Positions 17,660 to 25,216 are shown, counted from the first letter of the stretch. The stretch: DNA of 45,692 bases from Candidatus Thiodiazotropha sp. (GCA_023838465.1 JAIVEQ010000034.1:1-45692), one strand, 5' to 3'. Notes: generated by a model not told the origin, from the sequence alone. Made by a program: numbers and translations.

Positions 17660-18260
17660 AACGATGGGTCAACCAAGCGCCTGCTTGGCGATGATCGATG
17701 CCTATAAGCTCCATTTCAAGGTGTAATCGGTCCTGAGAGGGTTGCTGTTTTGACAGCAACAACACCCTGGCATATTCCTCAGGAAATTCATGTACCAGAA
17801 CCAGTACACCCATATCAAACAGTAATCCTGCTAAATAGACACCATCCGAATTCAATCGATGTTCGCTATCCACTGCAAGGCTGATCTGCCTGGATAGCAT
17901 CGCAATCGATAGAGACTGGCTCCAATATGTCTTCAAATCAAAACTTCGGCAGCTAGACGATTCAAAAACACCACTCACAGCAATGCTGAAAGCAAGGCTT
18001 TTCACCATATTGAGTCCCAGCACACGAATAATGGCATCTTCAATGGTCAGAACAGGATTTGTCTGACCAAAATAAGCTGAGTTGGCAAGGCCGAGAATCC
18101 TTGCTGACAATCCAGGGTCCTGACCGATCACATGAGCCAGGCCATCCAGAGAAAAGCTGTCATCACCCAACATGCCAAGCAAACGGGTTGCTGTAGCCGA
18201 AAGTGGCGGCAGATGTTGCAGCTTTAGAACTCTTTGTTTCGCTTGAATGGCTGAGTGCAT
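17637..18260 (-). CDS. HDOD-domain protein, 5' part truncated by the element
   Basis: The first 200 codons are the HDOD signalling domain (PPLSATATRLLGML, IGQDPGLSARILGLANSAYFG, IEDAIIRVLGLNMVKSLAF, IGIDHRQAGAWLTHR). Codons 201-207 (SLSAKEG) come from the inserted element before a stop. The intact protein would be about 288 residues. HDOD proteins are non-catalytic HD-fold relatives often paired with c-di-GMP enzymes; here the downstream partner is a GAF-GGDEF cyclase. Loss of the last helices of the HDOD core (after W-x-LP) probably destabilises the fold. Another element copy lies 104 bp upstream of its start, so its promoter context may also be altered. Confidence 0.82.
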   Translation of the reverse strand: MHSAIQAKQRVLKLQHLPPLSATATRLLGMLGDDSFSLDGLAHVIGQDPGLSARILGLANSAYFGQTNPVLTIEDAIIRVLGLNMVKSLAFSIAVSGVFESSSCRSFDLKTYWSQSLSIAMLSRQISLAVDSEHRLNSDGVYLAGLLFDMGVLVLVHEFPEEYARVLLLSKQQPSQDRLHLEMELIGIDHRQAGAWLTHRSLSAKEG

Positions 18261-18364
18261 TTTATAATAGCTTTTGATTAAAGTGCCTTCCCTCTCAAGT
18301 TGTTAGCGGCGAATTCGGGTCAATCTTTAACCTGATTCCGACACCCAAAGTCAGTCAGAAATCA

Positions 18365-18647
18365 CAAGTGAGTCTTCGATCTCGTGATGTCTTTTAGGCG
18401 TCCCAGGCCTAAAAGACACTCGATCTTTGACAACCTATTAGTGCCCCGGACGGTCCTGGTCACTGACACTACGTGATCACATCGCAAGCTCGTGACCACT
18501 CCGCCGTCAGTTCCCAAATGACTGGACGCCGTGTTCGGATGCTCGCTTTGCATCCCCTCTGGCGCAAGGCACGACGGGTCTACAGTCTCGCCTCACGCCT
18601 ACCGGGGACTAACCGCCTCGGCTTTCAGCCTTCCTTGGCGCTCAGCG
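18365..18647 (-). mobile_element. HEARO-like 283-bp element, copy 2 (intergenic)
   Basis: Same 283 bases in the same orientation as copy 1, 705 bp away. It lies between the HDOD gene (start at 18260) and the predicted NrtR operator (18763). Flanks are GAAATCA on the left and ATGGAGC on the right, without duplication. Because it is intergenic, no reading frame is available to verify the exact ends, but the shared boundaries match the other copies. Confidence 0.85.
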
Positions 18648-18762
18648 ATGGAGCTTTAGTATCGCAATCGATTTAATTGCGATAGGCGGTTAATGCTGAA
18701 ATAGCTCTACTCTGACATCAAAAAGTCCAATTCACCGTAATTAATTGTTCAAATTTATTTCG

Positions 18763-18777
18763 TGTATTTGATACACT
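18763..18777. promoter_or_regulatory. Palindrome GTGTAT-ttg-ATACAC, predicted NrtR operator
   Basis: Perfect 6-bp arms with a 3-base spacer, located 63 bp before the first possible start codon of the NrtR-type gene and upstream of nadA. NrtR regulators usually bind palindromes with GTA/TAC-type half-sites in front of NAD genes and their own gene. A TTGTTC at 18746 and GATACA at 18771 could be a -35/-10 pair overlapping the operator (19-bp spacing, weak). Position and symmetry are seen; the binding is inferred. Confidence 0.6.
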
Positions 18778-18825
18778 AAGCAAAACCCTCTGTCATACAC
18801 AGTAGTCATTTTTTAATCGCATCTT

Positions 18826-19524
18826 TTGTTTTCTACTATTCAAGTGAATCGGCACAACAGGCACTGCTACAGCTACCCTCACCCTGCGGTAACCGCAGAT
18901 GTTGTGCTTTTCACGATTCAGGGGACTACATTATCCGTACTGCTGATCCAGCGCGGCAATTCACCTTATCGAGGTATGTGGGCATTGCCGGGAGGGTTTC
19001 TCGATATTGATGAAGACCTTGAAACCTGTGCAAAGCGTGAGCTGCAGGAGGAAACGGGTATAGAGGGTATCTATCTGGAACAACTTTACACCTTTGGGGA
19101 TCCTCAGCGTGACCCCAGTGAGCGGGTAATCAGTATCACCTATTTTGCCTTGAGCCAGTCCGACCACCTGATGCCTAAGGCCTCCAGTGATGCGACTCAG
19201 ACCGCCTGGTTCCCGATCAGCCAGTTACCTGAACTCGCTTTCGATCATGCAACCATCATTCAATTGGCTTGGAAACGTCTTCTGTCAAAGCTGGGTTACT
19301 CCACCATCGCATTTAAAATGCTGCCAAAATACTTCACCCTAAGTCAGCTGCAATCGGTCTATGAAATCCTACTTAACGAAAACCTGGATAAGCGCAATTT
19401 TCGAAAAGGCATACTGGCCCGCAATATCATCAAAGAGACGGGGGAGTACTCCCGTAACGGCAGCCATCGACCCGCCAAAATCTACCAGGTCATCAATCCA
19501 TCCCAGATTGAAATCATAAAATAG
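18826..19524 (+). CDS. nrtR: NrtR-type Nudix transcriptional regulator of NAD metabolism
   Basis: Up to 232 residues. An N-terminal Nudix domain (HPAVTADVVLFTIQG, LLIQRGNSPYRGMWALPGG) has a complete Nudix box: G at the start of GFLDIDE, seven residues, then RELQEETGI. A C-terminal winged-helix domain follows (about 150-230; FRKGILARNII and SRNGSHRPAKIYQ), the NrtR layout. NrtR senses ADP-ribose-type ligands and represses NAD biosynthesis genes, consistent with nadA 15 bp downstream. Many NrtR proteins have a degraded Nudix box; this one looks catalytically complete. The start is unclear: TTG at 18826 and GTG at 18844 are in frame, neither with a good ribosome site. Confidence 0.82.
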   Translation: MFSTIQVNRHNRHCYSYPHPAVTADVVLFTIQGTTLSVLLIQRGNSPYRGMWALPGGFLDIDEDLETCAKRELQEETGIEGIYLEQLYTFGDPQRDPSERVISITYFALSQSDHLMPKASSDATQTAWFPISQLPELAFDHATIIQLAWKRLLSKLGYSTIAFKMLPKYFTLSQLQSVYEILLNENLDKRNFRKGILARNIIKETGEYSRNGSHRPAKIYQVINPSQIEIIK

Positions 19525-19539
19525 ATAAATGAGAGCCTC

Positions 19540-20604
19540 ATGAGCGTGCAAACACTGAATCTACCCAACATCATCATACCCGAACACCCCCAATGGCCTG
19601 TTCTCTCTGACCAAGAGAAACGTCATATCAAGGGACGCATTGCTAAAAAACTGAAAGATCAGAATGCAGTACTGGTAGCCCACTACTACACCGACCCAGA
19701 CTTGCAGGCTCTTGCTGAGGAGAGCGGTGGTTGCGTGGCAGACTCTTTGGAGATGGCTCGTTTTGGCGCAGCTCAAGAGGCAGAAACCCTGGTCGTCTGT
19801 GGGGTTCGCTTTATGGGTGAGACCTCTAAAATCCTCAATCCGGAAAAGCGTGTCATCATGCCAGACCTTGCTGCGACTTGCTCTTTGGATGAGGGTTGCC
19901 CAGCCGATCTGTTCAGTGCCTTTTGCGACGACCATCCTGACCATACCGTGGTTGTGTATGCCAATACCAGCGCCGAGGTCAAAGCACGCTCGGATTGGGT
20001 GGTCACCTCCGGTATCGCTTTACCCATCGTCAAACATCTGGCTGAACAGGGCAAGAAAATCCTGTGGGGTCCTGACCGTCACCTCGGCAGTTATGTAGCG
20101 CGAGTCACCGGTGCAGAGATGCTCATGTGGCCTGGTTCATGTGTGGTCCATGAAGAGTTCAAGGCGGTAGCACTGGAGCGCATCCGGCGCTTACATCCAG
20201 AAGCAGCTGTTCTGGTACATCCGGAGTCACCGGAAAATGTGATTCAGCAAGCGGATGTCATCGGCTCAACCACTGCCTTGATTAGAGCGGTCTCGGATAT
20301 GGACAACAAGGAGTTCATCGTTGCAACCGACGGTGGCATTTTCTACAAAATGCAACAGATGGCCCCGGACAAGGTACTCATTGAAGCACCCACGGCCGGC
20401 GAAGGTGCGACCTGCGTTAGCTGCGCACACTGCCCGTGGATGGGGATGAATGCACTACAGAACCTTGAGCAGGTACTGGATTCCGGTGAGAATGAGATAA
20501 TGATTGACCCTGCAATCAGAGAGCAGGCTGTAATCCCGATCCAACGTATGCTCGATTTTGCCGCTCAGCATGAGATCGGGATGAAAGACAAAGGCAATGC
20601 TTAA
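19540..20604 (+). CDS. nadA: Quinolinate synthase
   Basis: Condenses iminoaspartate with dihydroxyacetone phosphate to quinolinate using a [4Fe-4S] cluster, in de novo NAD synthesis. 354 residues, normal for the longer proteobacterial form. Substrate motifs [31 protein letters not shown] and [13 protein letters not shown] are present, as are the cluster cysteines in [22 protein letters not shown] and the C-terminal [13 protein letters not shown]. It starts 15 bp after nrtR and is likely cotranscribed with it and NrtR-controlled. No nadB or nadC is nearby. Confidence 0.95.
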   Translation: MSVQTLNLPNIIIPEHPQWPVLSDQEKRHIKGRIAKKLKDQNAVLVAHYYTDPDLQALAEESGGCVADSLEMARFGAAQEAETLVVCGVRFMGETSKILNPEKRVIMPDLAATCSLDEGCPADLFSAFCDDHPDHTVVVYANTSAEVKARSDWVVTSGIALPIVKHLAEQGKKILWGPDRHLGSYVARVTGAEMLMWPGSCVVHEEFKAVALERIRRLHPEAAVLVHPESPENVIQQADVIGSTTALIRAVSDMDNKEFIVATDGGIFYKMQQMAPDKVLIEAPTAGEGATCVSCAHCPWMGMNALQNLEQVLDSGENEIMIDPAIREQAVIPIQRMLDFAAQHEIGMKDKGNA

Positions 20605-20671
20605 GGCCCTAGGATCAACGGCACTTACTTAAGAGATTCGAGCATCGTTATTAGCAGTACGCCGTTGTCTC

Positions 20672-20695
20672 GTTCCCACGCTCGAGCGTGGAAAC
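20672..20695. repeat. REP-like palindrome CCACGCTCGAGCGTGG
   Basis: A perfect 16-bp palindrome (20676-20691) with imperfectly complementary flanks (GTTC / GAAAC) in the 211-bp gap between nadA and the convergent NSFTPW gene. Sequences of the form CGTTCCCACGCTC..GAGCGTGG are frequent intergenic palindromes in gammaproteobacteria. No T tract follows. A second small palindrome TTACGC-tta-GCGTAA lies at 20764-20778. Either could end transcription from the two converging genes. Confidence 0.5.
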
Positions 20696-20815
20696 AAGAA
20701 ATAAGGATGTGCCTTGAGAAACCATTCGCGACAATTTGCGGTGATTGGCGTTATTTGCGGTTTTTACGCTTAGCGTAAGAGCTATTGGCCCGAAGATAGA
20801 TTTACTGTGCTCTTT

Positions 20816-21382
20816 TTACCAAGGGGTAAAGGAGTTCATGAAATCCATCGGACGGCCCATCTGATTGATATCCCTGCTCATAAAGCCGGTATTCACAGTC
20901 ATGGTACGCATTGCCTGATTCATATCAGCGACATTCCCCGTCATCAACCCTACATTCTTACTCATACCACCGATATCGAGCGTTAAAGCACCAATATTGC
21001 CATCCATTGCGGCAATATGCTGTTCCATACTGTCAACCCGTTGTACCATCACTGTAATCTGTTCAGTCATGATCTGAATATTCTGGGTTAACTGCCCCAT
21101 GTGGCTCGACATCGATTGCAAATTGATCTCCATGCGCGGATCCACCTGCTTTGTCAACTGATGCATATCACGGGTAACATTATAAATCAGATAGAAACCG
21201 GACATCCCAAGCACCCCAACAACGACCAACATAGGGTAGATCATGCGTTCCCAACGGGACATGCTTTTATCGAAGTTCTTAAAGAAGTTGGTTAGGGTGA
21301 TTTCGAGCTTGACCATCGCCTTCTGTTCAGGCGACAGATTCTTATACTCAGGGGAGAAGGTACGCGGATCTTTCTCAAACAT
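20816..21382 (-). CDS. Single-pass membrane protein with heptad region and C-terminal NSFTPW
   Basis: 188 residues, paralogue of the protein at 3853-4374. A cytoplasmic N-terminus (about 1-45) carries SRWERMIYPML, matching ARRWELIVYPS in the paralogue. One transmembrane helix follows (about 48-70; VVGVLGMSGFYLIYNV against LLAAYGFYLIFSL). A long Met-rich helical region (70-170) has recurring MxxxxxxM spacing (MTEQITVM, MDGNIGAL, MSKNVGLM, MTGNVADM). The end is RPMDFMNSFTPW. The preserved membrane and terminal segments with a diverged middle suggest structural anchoring at both ends of a helical spacer. Function unknown. The gene is not near the paralogue and has no obvious partner. Confidence 0.72.
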   Translation of the reverse strand: MFEKDPRTFSPEYKNLSPEQKAMVKLEITLTNFFKNFDKSMSRWERMIYPMLVVVGVLGMSGFYLIYNVTRDMHQLTKQVDPRMEINLQSMSSHMGQLTQNIQIMTEQITVMVQRVDSMEQHIAAMDGNIGALTLDIGGMSKNVGLMTGNVADMNQAMRTMTVNTGFMSRDINQMGRPMDFMNSFTPW

Positions 21383-21656
21383 AGATGTACTTCTGTCTCA
21401 ATTTGATTGCCTTAGCCTCGAGACCTCCACCATGGAGGTAAAACAGACTACTGACTATTTTCCATGATATCTACACGATTATAGACCTCAGCATACCCTT
21501 TTCGGGAAAAATCTTCCTGTTGAATTGTCCAACTGGGTGGAAGACCTATCCCCTATATCGGTTACACTTGTTAAAGATCCCTTTCCTTCAGGATAATGAT
21601 GTCTACAGTATTAACCAACGGCCGTGGAAGATTGATCAATGTCCTGGAGATGCCTA

Positions 21657-22442
21657 GTGAGTAATGATAGCTATGATGTTTACTTCTCCGGCGCCATACT
21701 GAAGGAGAACGACCCCAAAGAAGTAAAGCGCAAGATTGGCGCAATGTTCAAGCTGGATGGCGAAAAACTGGATCGGCTATTCAGTGGCAAACCGATCCCA
21801 ATAAAGAAGGGCCTGGACATGGACCGGGCTATTAAATTCCGGGTCGCCTTTCGCGATGCTGGTGGATTGGTGGATATTGTACCCGCAGGCCAACCTGCAC
21901 CCATCCCCAAACCATCAACACAAGCCCGAACCGGTGAAACCTCTTCGATGGTGGCGCAAAGAGGCAGCCCATCAAATACCGAAATGACATTGGCAGATGG
22001 CCCCATGGAGCCCGAGAGCGATCCGGATGTTGTGTCCATTTCTGTCCCGGACTACGCTCTATCATCCCCTCAGGGTTTCGACCTGACCGACTGTGCTCCT
22101 GAGGTGGAGGCCGCAGAAATACCCGATATCAGCTCACTGGACTTAGACAAATCTGGCAGTGATATTGATAGATCTCCCGACCCGGAACCACTTGAGATAG
22201 ACACTTCAGCGTTGGCATTGGATGCACCCGGCACCACTTTGCTTGAGCAATCCCCCTCTGAACCACCGATCATCGACACCGCGGCCTTGAGCTTGTCCCC
22301 AGCCAACCAAGGTAGTCTGGAGGATTGTCAGACCCCGGTTGAACCTGTCCCGATTCCAAATCTCGATCACTTAAAAATTGACCAGCCTGACGAAAAGGAT
22401 GAGATAAAAGGTAAGGCCCAGTTTAAGCTCTCTGAGGATTAA
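21657..22442 (+). CDS. Acidic protein with small N-terminal domain and Asp/Pro/Ser-rich tail
   Basis: About 261 residues. The first ~75 form a compact domain (YDVYFSGAILKENDP, VKRKIGAMFKLDGEKLDRLFSGKPIPIKKGLD, AIKFRVAFRDAGGLVDIVP) that I recognise as a recurrent N-terminal module in proteobacterial hypothetical and membrane proteins, often before a linker. The remainder is acidic and low-complexity, with a repeated pattern (EPLEIDTSALALDAP, EPPIIDTAALSLSPA, PVPIPNLDHLKID), and shows no domain or membrane helix. The GTG at 21657 follows GGAG by seven bases; an ATG at 21639 with GGAAG is also possible and adds six residues. Function unknown. Confidence 0.65.
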   Translation: MSNDSYDVYFSGAILKENDPKEVKRKIGAMFKLDGEKLDRLFSGKPIPIKKGLDMDRAIKFRVAFRDAGGLVDIVPAGQPAPIPKPSTQARTGETSSMVAQRGSPSNTEMTLADGPMEPESDPDVVSISVPDYALSSPQGFDLTDCAPEVEAAEIPDISSLDLDKSGSDIDRSPDPEPLEIDTSALALDAPGTTLLEQSPSEPPIIDTAALSLSPANQGSLEDCQTPVEPVPIPNLDHLKIDQPDEKDEIKGKAQFKLSED

Positions 22443-22576
22443 ACCCGGATTCCCCAGTTGACCGCTATCCATGGAACCAAACACCATGAGAATTGTGGCC
22501 TTTTCAGTACAGAGAAACTTCACCTATTGGGTGAACAAGGCAACACCCCGAAAGGTATTCAAACGAGGATTCCAGG

Positions 22577-23467
22577 TTAAAAATCGAGATAAGTCTCCAG
22601 CGACTTTTGGGTTGCTTCTGAAAAACCTTCATCCTGAGCGATGATGGGGCGTCCTGTCTCAAGAATACCCTCCATGGCACCAAAGGTTCGTTCTGCATAA
22701 AAACGGAGCAACAAGCGCTTGTCATCATCACTCAGCCAGAGTTCAACCTTATCACCCTGTTTACCGCTCTTAGGGTCAATTTCCCAAAGCTTGACCCTGA
22801 ACGCCGGCAGGTTCCAACCAGCCCGTACCAATCGTTCCTGGCTCACCTTCACATGAAAGGCGTTTAGTTCCTTGCCGTTATAGGTAGAGAAATCAATACG
22901 CTTACCATCCTTCAGCGGCATACTGCGCAAGCGATGAAGAAAACTCATGTAATCCAATGCTTCGGAATCGCCGATAGCGATAGACTGTGTCTGCAGCAGG
23001 TTGGACCATTGTTCATTCGATAGAGAGGTTACCTGTTGTAAATTCGCTGGTGGCGTAACAGACTCACTGGAAAGAGACTCACCCGATTGATAGTGATAGG
23101 CATTCCCAGCAGCACGATCAAACCAGAGAAGTTCTTCCTTCTCCTTTTTCGTTTTCAGTGACTTAACTGCGACTAAAGGCTGAAGCTGTTGTGCATCCAA
23201 CCAACTCCGATAATTCAGCCGTACCGGATAGAGCATCTCTGCTTTCTTGAAGGGCTCAGTGGTCAGTAGCAGGTTTGTGACAAAGGCAGGAATCTCATCC
23301 ACCTTCCCCATCTCCTGTTCCACATCCATGGTGAGTTTGGCGATATCCAACTCGACGAAGCCTGTCATCAGCCCACGAATGGTCAACGTGTACTCCAATC
23401 GTTCACCAAGAATCGGGGTTGTTGCTTTGGCAACACCCAACATTAGAAACAATCCCAACGACAACAA
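22577..23467 (-). CDS. DUF3108-like exported protein, 5' end split off by the element
   Basis: About 296 codons. After a truncated signal segment (LSLGLFLMLGVAKA) comes a beta-rich periplasmic protein (ERLEYTLTIRG, YHYQSGESLSSES, RIDFSTYNGKELNAFHVKV, VELWLSDDDKRLLLRFYAE) resembling DUF3108 proteins. The open frame now begins at a TTG beside the inserted copy 3. On the far side of the element, 23752-23774 encodes ATG ATG and MMLRIEA, preceded by AAAGGAG (23783-23789). Deleting the 283-bp element joins them as MMLRIEALLLSLGLF...VAKA, a complete signal peptide. As it stands, translation from the true start stops after 23 codons inside the element. The gene is therefore probably inactive, or uses an internal start and loses most of its signal. 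Confidence 0.72.
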   Translation of the reverse strand: MLSLGLFLMLGVAKATTPILGERLEYTLTIRGLMTGFVELDIAKLTMDVEQEMGKVDEIPAFVTNLLLTTEPFKKAEMLYPVRLNYRSWLDAQQLQPLVAVKSLKTKKEKEELLWFDRAAGNAYHYQSGESLSSESVTPPANLQQVTSLSNEQWSNLLQTQSIAIGDSEALDYMSFLHRLRSMPLKDGKRIDFSTYNGKELNAFHVKVSQERLVRAGWNLPAFRVKLWEIDPKSGKQGDKVELWLSDDDKRLLLRFYAERTFGAMEGILETGRPIIAQDEGFSEATQKSLETYLDF

Positions 23468-23468
23468 T

Positions 23469-23751
23469 CAAGTGAGTCTTCGATCTCGTGATGTCTTTTA
23501 GGCGTCCCAGGCCTAAAAGACACTCGATCTTTGACAACCTATTAGTGCCCCGGACGGTCCTGGTCACTGACACTACGTGATCACATCGCAAGCTCGTGAC
23601 CACTCCGCCGTCAGTTCCCAAATGACTGGACGCCGTGTTCGGATGCTCGCTTTGCATCCCCTCTGGCGCAAGGCACGACGGGTCTACAGTCTCGCCTCAC
23701 GCCTACCGGGGACTAACCGCCTCGGCTTTCAGCCTTCCTTGGCGCTCAGCG
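23469..23751 (-). mobile_element. HEARO-like 283-bp element, copy 3 (after codon 7 of the DUF3108-like gene)
   Basis: Identical by eye to copies 1 and 2 and in the same orientation. It is inserted between the first seven codons and the rest of a signal-peptide coding sequence. On the minus strand the flanks are GAAGCCCT and ATTGTTGTCG; joining them directly restores the frame, which fixes the element length at 283 bp with the flanking T belonging to the target. Leaving 3 or 6 more end bases behind would create an in-frame TGA. Confidence 0.87.
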
Positions 23752-23789
23752 AGGGCTTCAATTCGCAGCATCATCAGACACACTCCTTT
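23752..23789 (-). other. Orphaned start of the DUF3108-like gene (RBS, ATG and seven codons)
   Basis: AAAGGAG at 23783-23789, eight bases, then ATG ATG (23774-23769) and codons for LRIEA. These are the original initiation region of the gene at 22577-23467, now separated from it by copy 3. Read through into the element the frame stops at a TAG after 23 residues. Confidence 0.75.
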
Positions 23790-23908
23790 CACACGCCACC
23801 TTGGCTATACTCTGCATGCATTTATTGGCACGTTTCTCGCAGTATGATCAATAAATGCTGAATCGCTGCTGAATGCGTCAATTTTTTGTCTCTAGAGGAG
23901 TTTGCATT

Positions 23909-24259
23909 ATGATCAGTCCAGTTAACAGTGACAAACCCATTAGTACGACCACAGAACAGTCGGGGCGGTCAAATCGTGGTAACGAAACAGATCAAACAAC
24001 GGTCAGTACAACGACTCAGGAGAGCAGAACGTCCATTGCCGACAGCTCGACACTTGAGGTAGACAATGCGCGTCAACTCTTCAATATAGAGACCAACCGC
24101 GCCAATGCCGCAAATGCTGTCATCTCGACACCTGAACAGGCCCGCTCTCTGCTTGAAAATATCCTCCAGCAGTTTGCCTCATCCCCTGAATCAGCCGCCA
24201 AATCCCAAGCAGCCAAGGTATCGACCACGTTATCATCGCTCCTTGAAAGCGCTCCTTGA
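23909..24259 (+). CDS. Small Ser/Thr-rich hypothetical protein
   Basis: 116 residues from an ATG with GAGGAG at good spacing (an upstream in-frame ATG at 23873 is less likely). The N-terminal half is polar and disordered-looking (STTTEQSGRSNRGNETDQ), and the C-terminal half is an alpha-helical Ala-rich segment (ISTPEQARSLLENILQQFASS, AAKVSTTLSSLLESAP). No signal peptide and no recognised domain. Similar small proteins with a 'TPEQA..L...' helix occur near flagellar or envelope genes in related bacteria, but I cannot name a function. Its last codons and stop are formed by the first units of the 13-bp tandem repeat. Confidence 0.6.
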   Translation: MISPVNSDKPISTTTEQSGRSNRGNETDQTTVSTTTQESRTSIADSSTLEVDNARQLFNIETNRANAANAVISTPEQARSLLENILQQFASSPESAAKSQAAKVSTTLSSLLESAP

Positions 24260-24344
24260 AAGCGCTCCTTGAAAGCGCTCCTTGAAAGCGCTCCTTGAAA
24301 GCGCTCCTTGAAAGCGCTCCTTGAAAGCGCTCCTTGAAAGCGCT
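24241..24344. repeat. Eight tandem copies of a 13-bp unit (CCTTGAAAGCGCT)
   Basis: Eight perfect units of 13 bp covering the end of the small hypothetical gene and its 3' flank. The first unit and part of the second encode LESAP-stop. Each unit contains the palindrome AGCGCT, so any two units can pair in the transcript. Perfect units suggest recent expansion by slippage; the copy number should vary between strains. Because the stop is in the second unit, changes of copy number would alter the untranslated end rather than the protein. Confidence 0.92.
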
Positions 24345-24481
24345 CCAGCCTAGTTTAGGACACTATAAAAGTGTAAGACAATACACTTATTTTTTAGTTT
24401 GGCGCTGTCAAAGAATAGTCAATTGAATACTTTGCGTTGATTGATATACCTACCATCCTAAGTTATCAGGTTGACGGAATA

Positions 24482-25216
24482 CTAAATCGAGGGATCAGTA
24501 GAATTTGATGAGGGTTCCAGGGAATTATCGAAGACAGCCCGCTTTAGGCGGGTGATCTCCTGACTAGGTCCGATAACCACCAGTATATCCCCCGCATCCA
24601 AGCAGTGTGAAACGCCGCTGTTGCTGAAGATCAACTGATTCCCCAACTCCAGGTCCACAACGCCGATGGTGATCAGATTAAATCGCTTGTCCAGCTGCAA
24701 GTCACTCAATGGCGTACCGGAGAGTGTGGAGTGTTCCGGAATCTCTATCTCCGCAATATCGATATGCTTGCCGAAGACCGTATTTTCCAACATTTCTACC
24801 AGATAGGGACGGGCAATCAATTCATGTACCCGTTGGCCACTTATCTCATAGGGATCGATGACCTTGGTCGCTCCCGCCGCCATCAACCGCTCACCCGACG
24901 AGGTCGATTCACAAACGCAGACGATCTTCAGATTAGGGTCGAGAGCGCGGAATGAAAGTGTAAGAAAGAGGTTTTTTGGCTCATCGGAGAACAGACAAAA
25001 GACCGTCTTTACCCAATTGCCTATACCAATCTCGCGGAGTTTGTCATCATCCATATAGTTGACAATGGCTGCCTGCAGCCCCTTGGCCAGCAAGCCCCCA
25101 ATCTCATCCAGATCATTGCTGTAAAGATAGACCTGGATACCACGCTCCGCCAACTGCATGGCCACCTCATGCCCCAAAGCACCGGATCCAAAGATCAGGG
25201 TATCGCGTCTACCCAT
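24482..25216 (-). CDS. RCK/TrkA-type regulatory protein of a K+ channel
   Basis: 244 residues, cytoplasmic. A Rossmann TrkA-N domain (about 5-130) has the nucleotide-binding loop GSGALGHEVA and a following strand (VYLYSNDLDE). A TrkA-C domain follows (about 145-230; IAEIEIPEHSTLSGTPLSDL, GDILVVIGP). It has no membrane part. The ATG overlaps the stop of the upstream channel gene by one base, so translation is coupled and the two products probably form one channel complex, each giving RCK domains to the gating ring. Confidence 0.82.
   Translation of the reverse strand: MGRRDTLIFGSGALGHEVAMQLAERGIQVYLYSNDLDEIGGLLAKGLQAAIVNYMDDDKLREIGIGNWVKTVFCLFSDEPKNLFLTLSFRALDPNLKIVCVCESTSSGERLMAAGATKVIDPYEISGQRVHELIARPYLVEMLENTVFGKHIDIAEIEIPEHSTLSGTPLSDLQLDKRFNLITIGVVDLELGNQLIFSNSGVSHCLDAGDILVVIGPSQEITRLKRAVFDNSLEPSSNSTDPSI

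Noticed and set aside
18362..18676. Open frames of 60-70 codons inside each 283-bp copy
   Set aside because: They recur only because the DNA is repeated, have no ribosome sites, overlap each other on both strands and show no protein-like composition.
20764..20778. TTACGC-tta-GCGTAA as a rho-independent terminator
   Set aside because: The stem is only 6 bp and no T tract follows it on either strand, so it is mentioned only with the nearby palindrome.
24241..24344. 13-bp repeats as a CRISPR array
   Set aside because: There are no spacers; units are directly adjacent and no cas genes are present.
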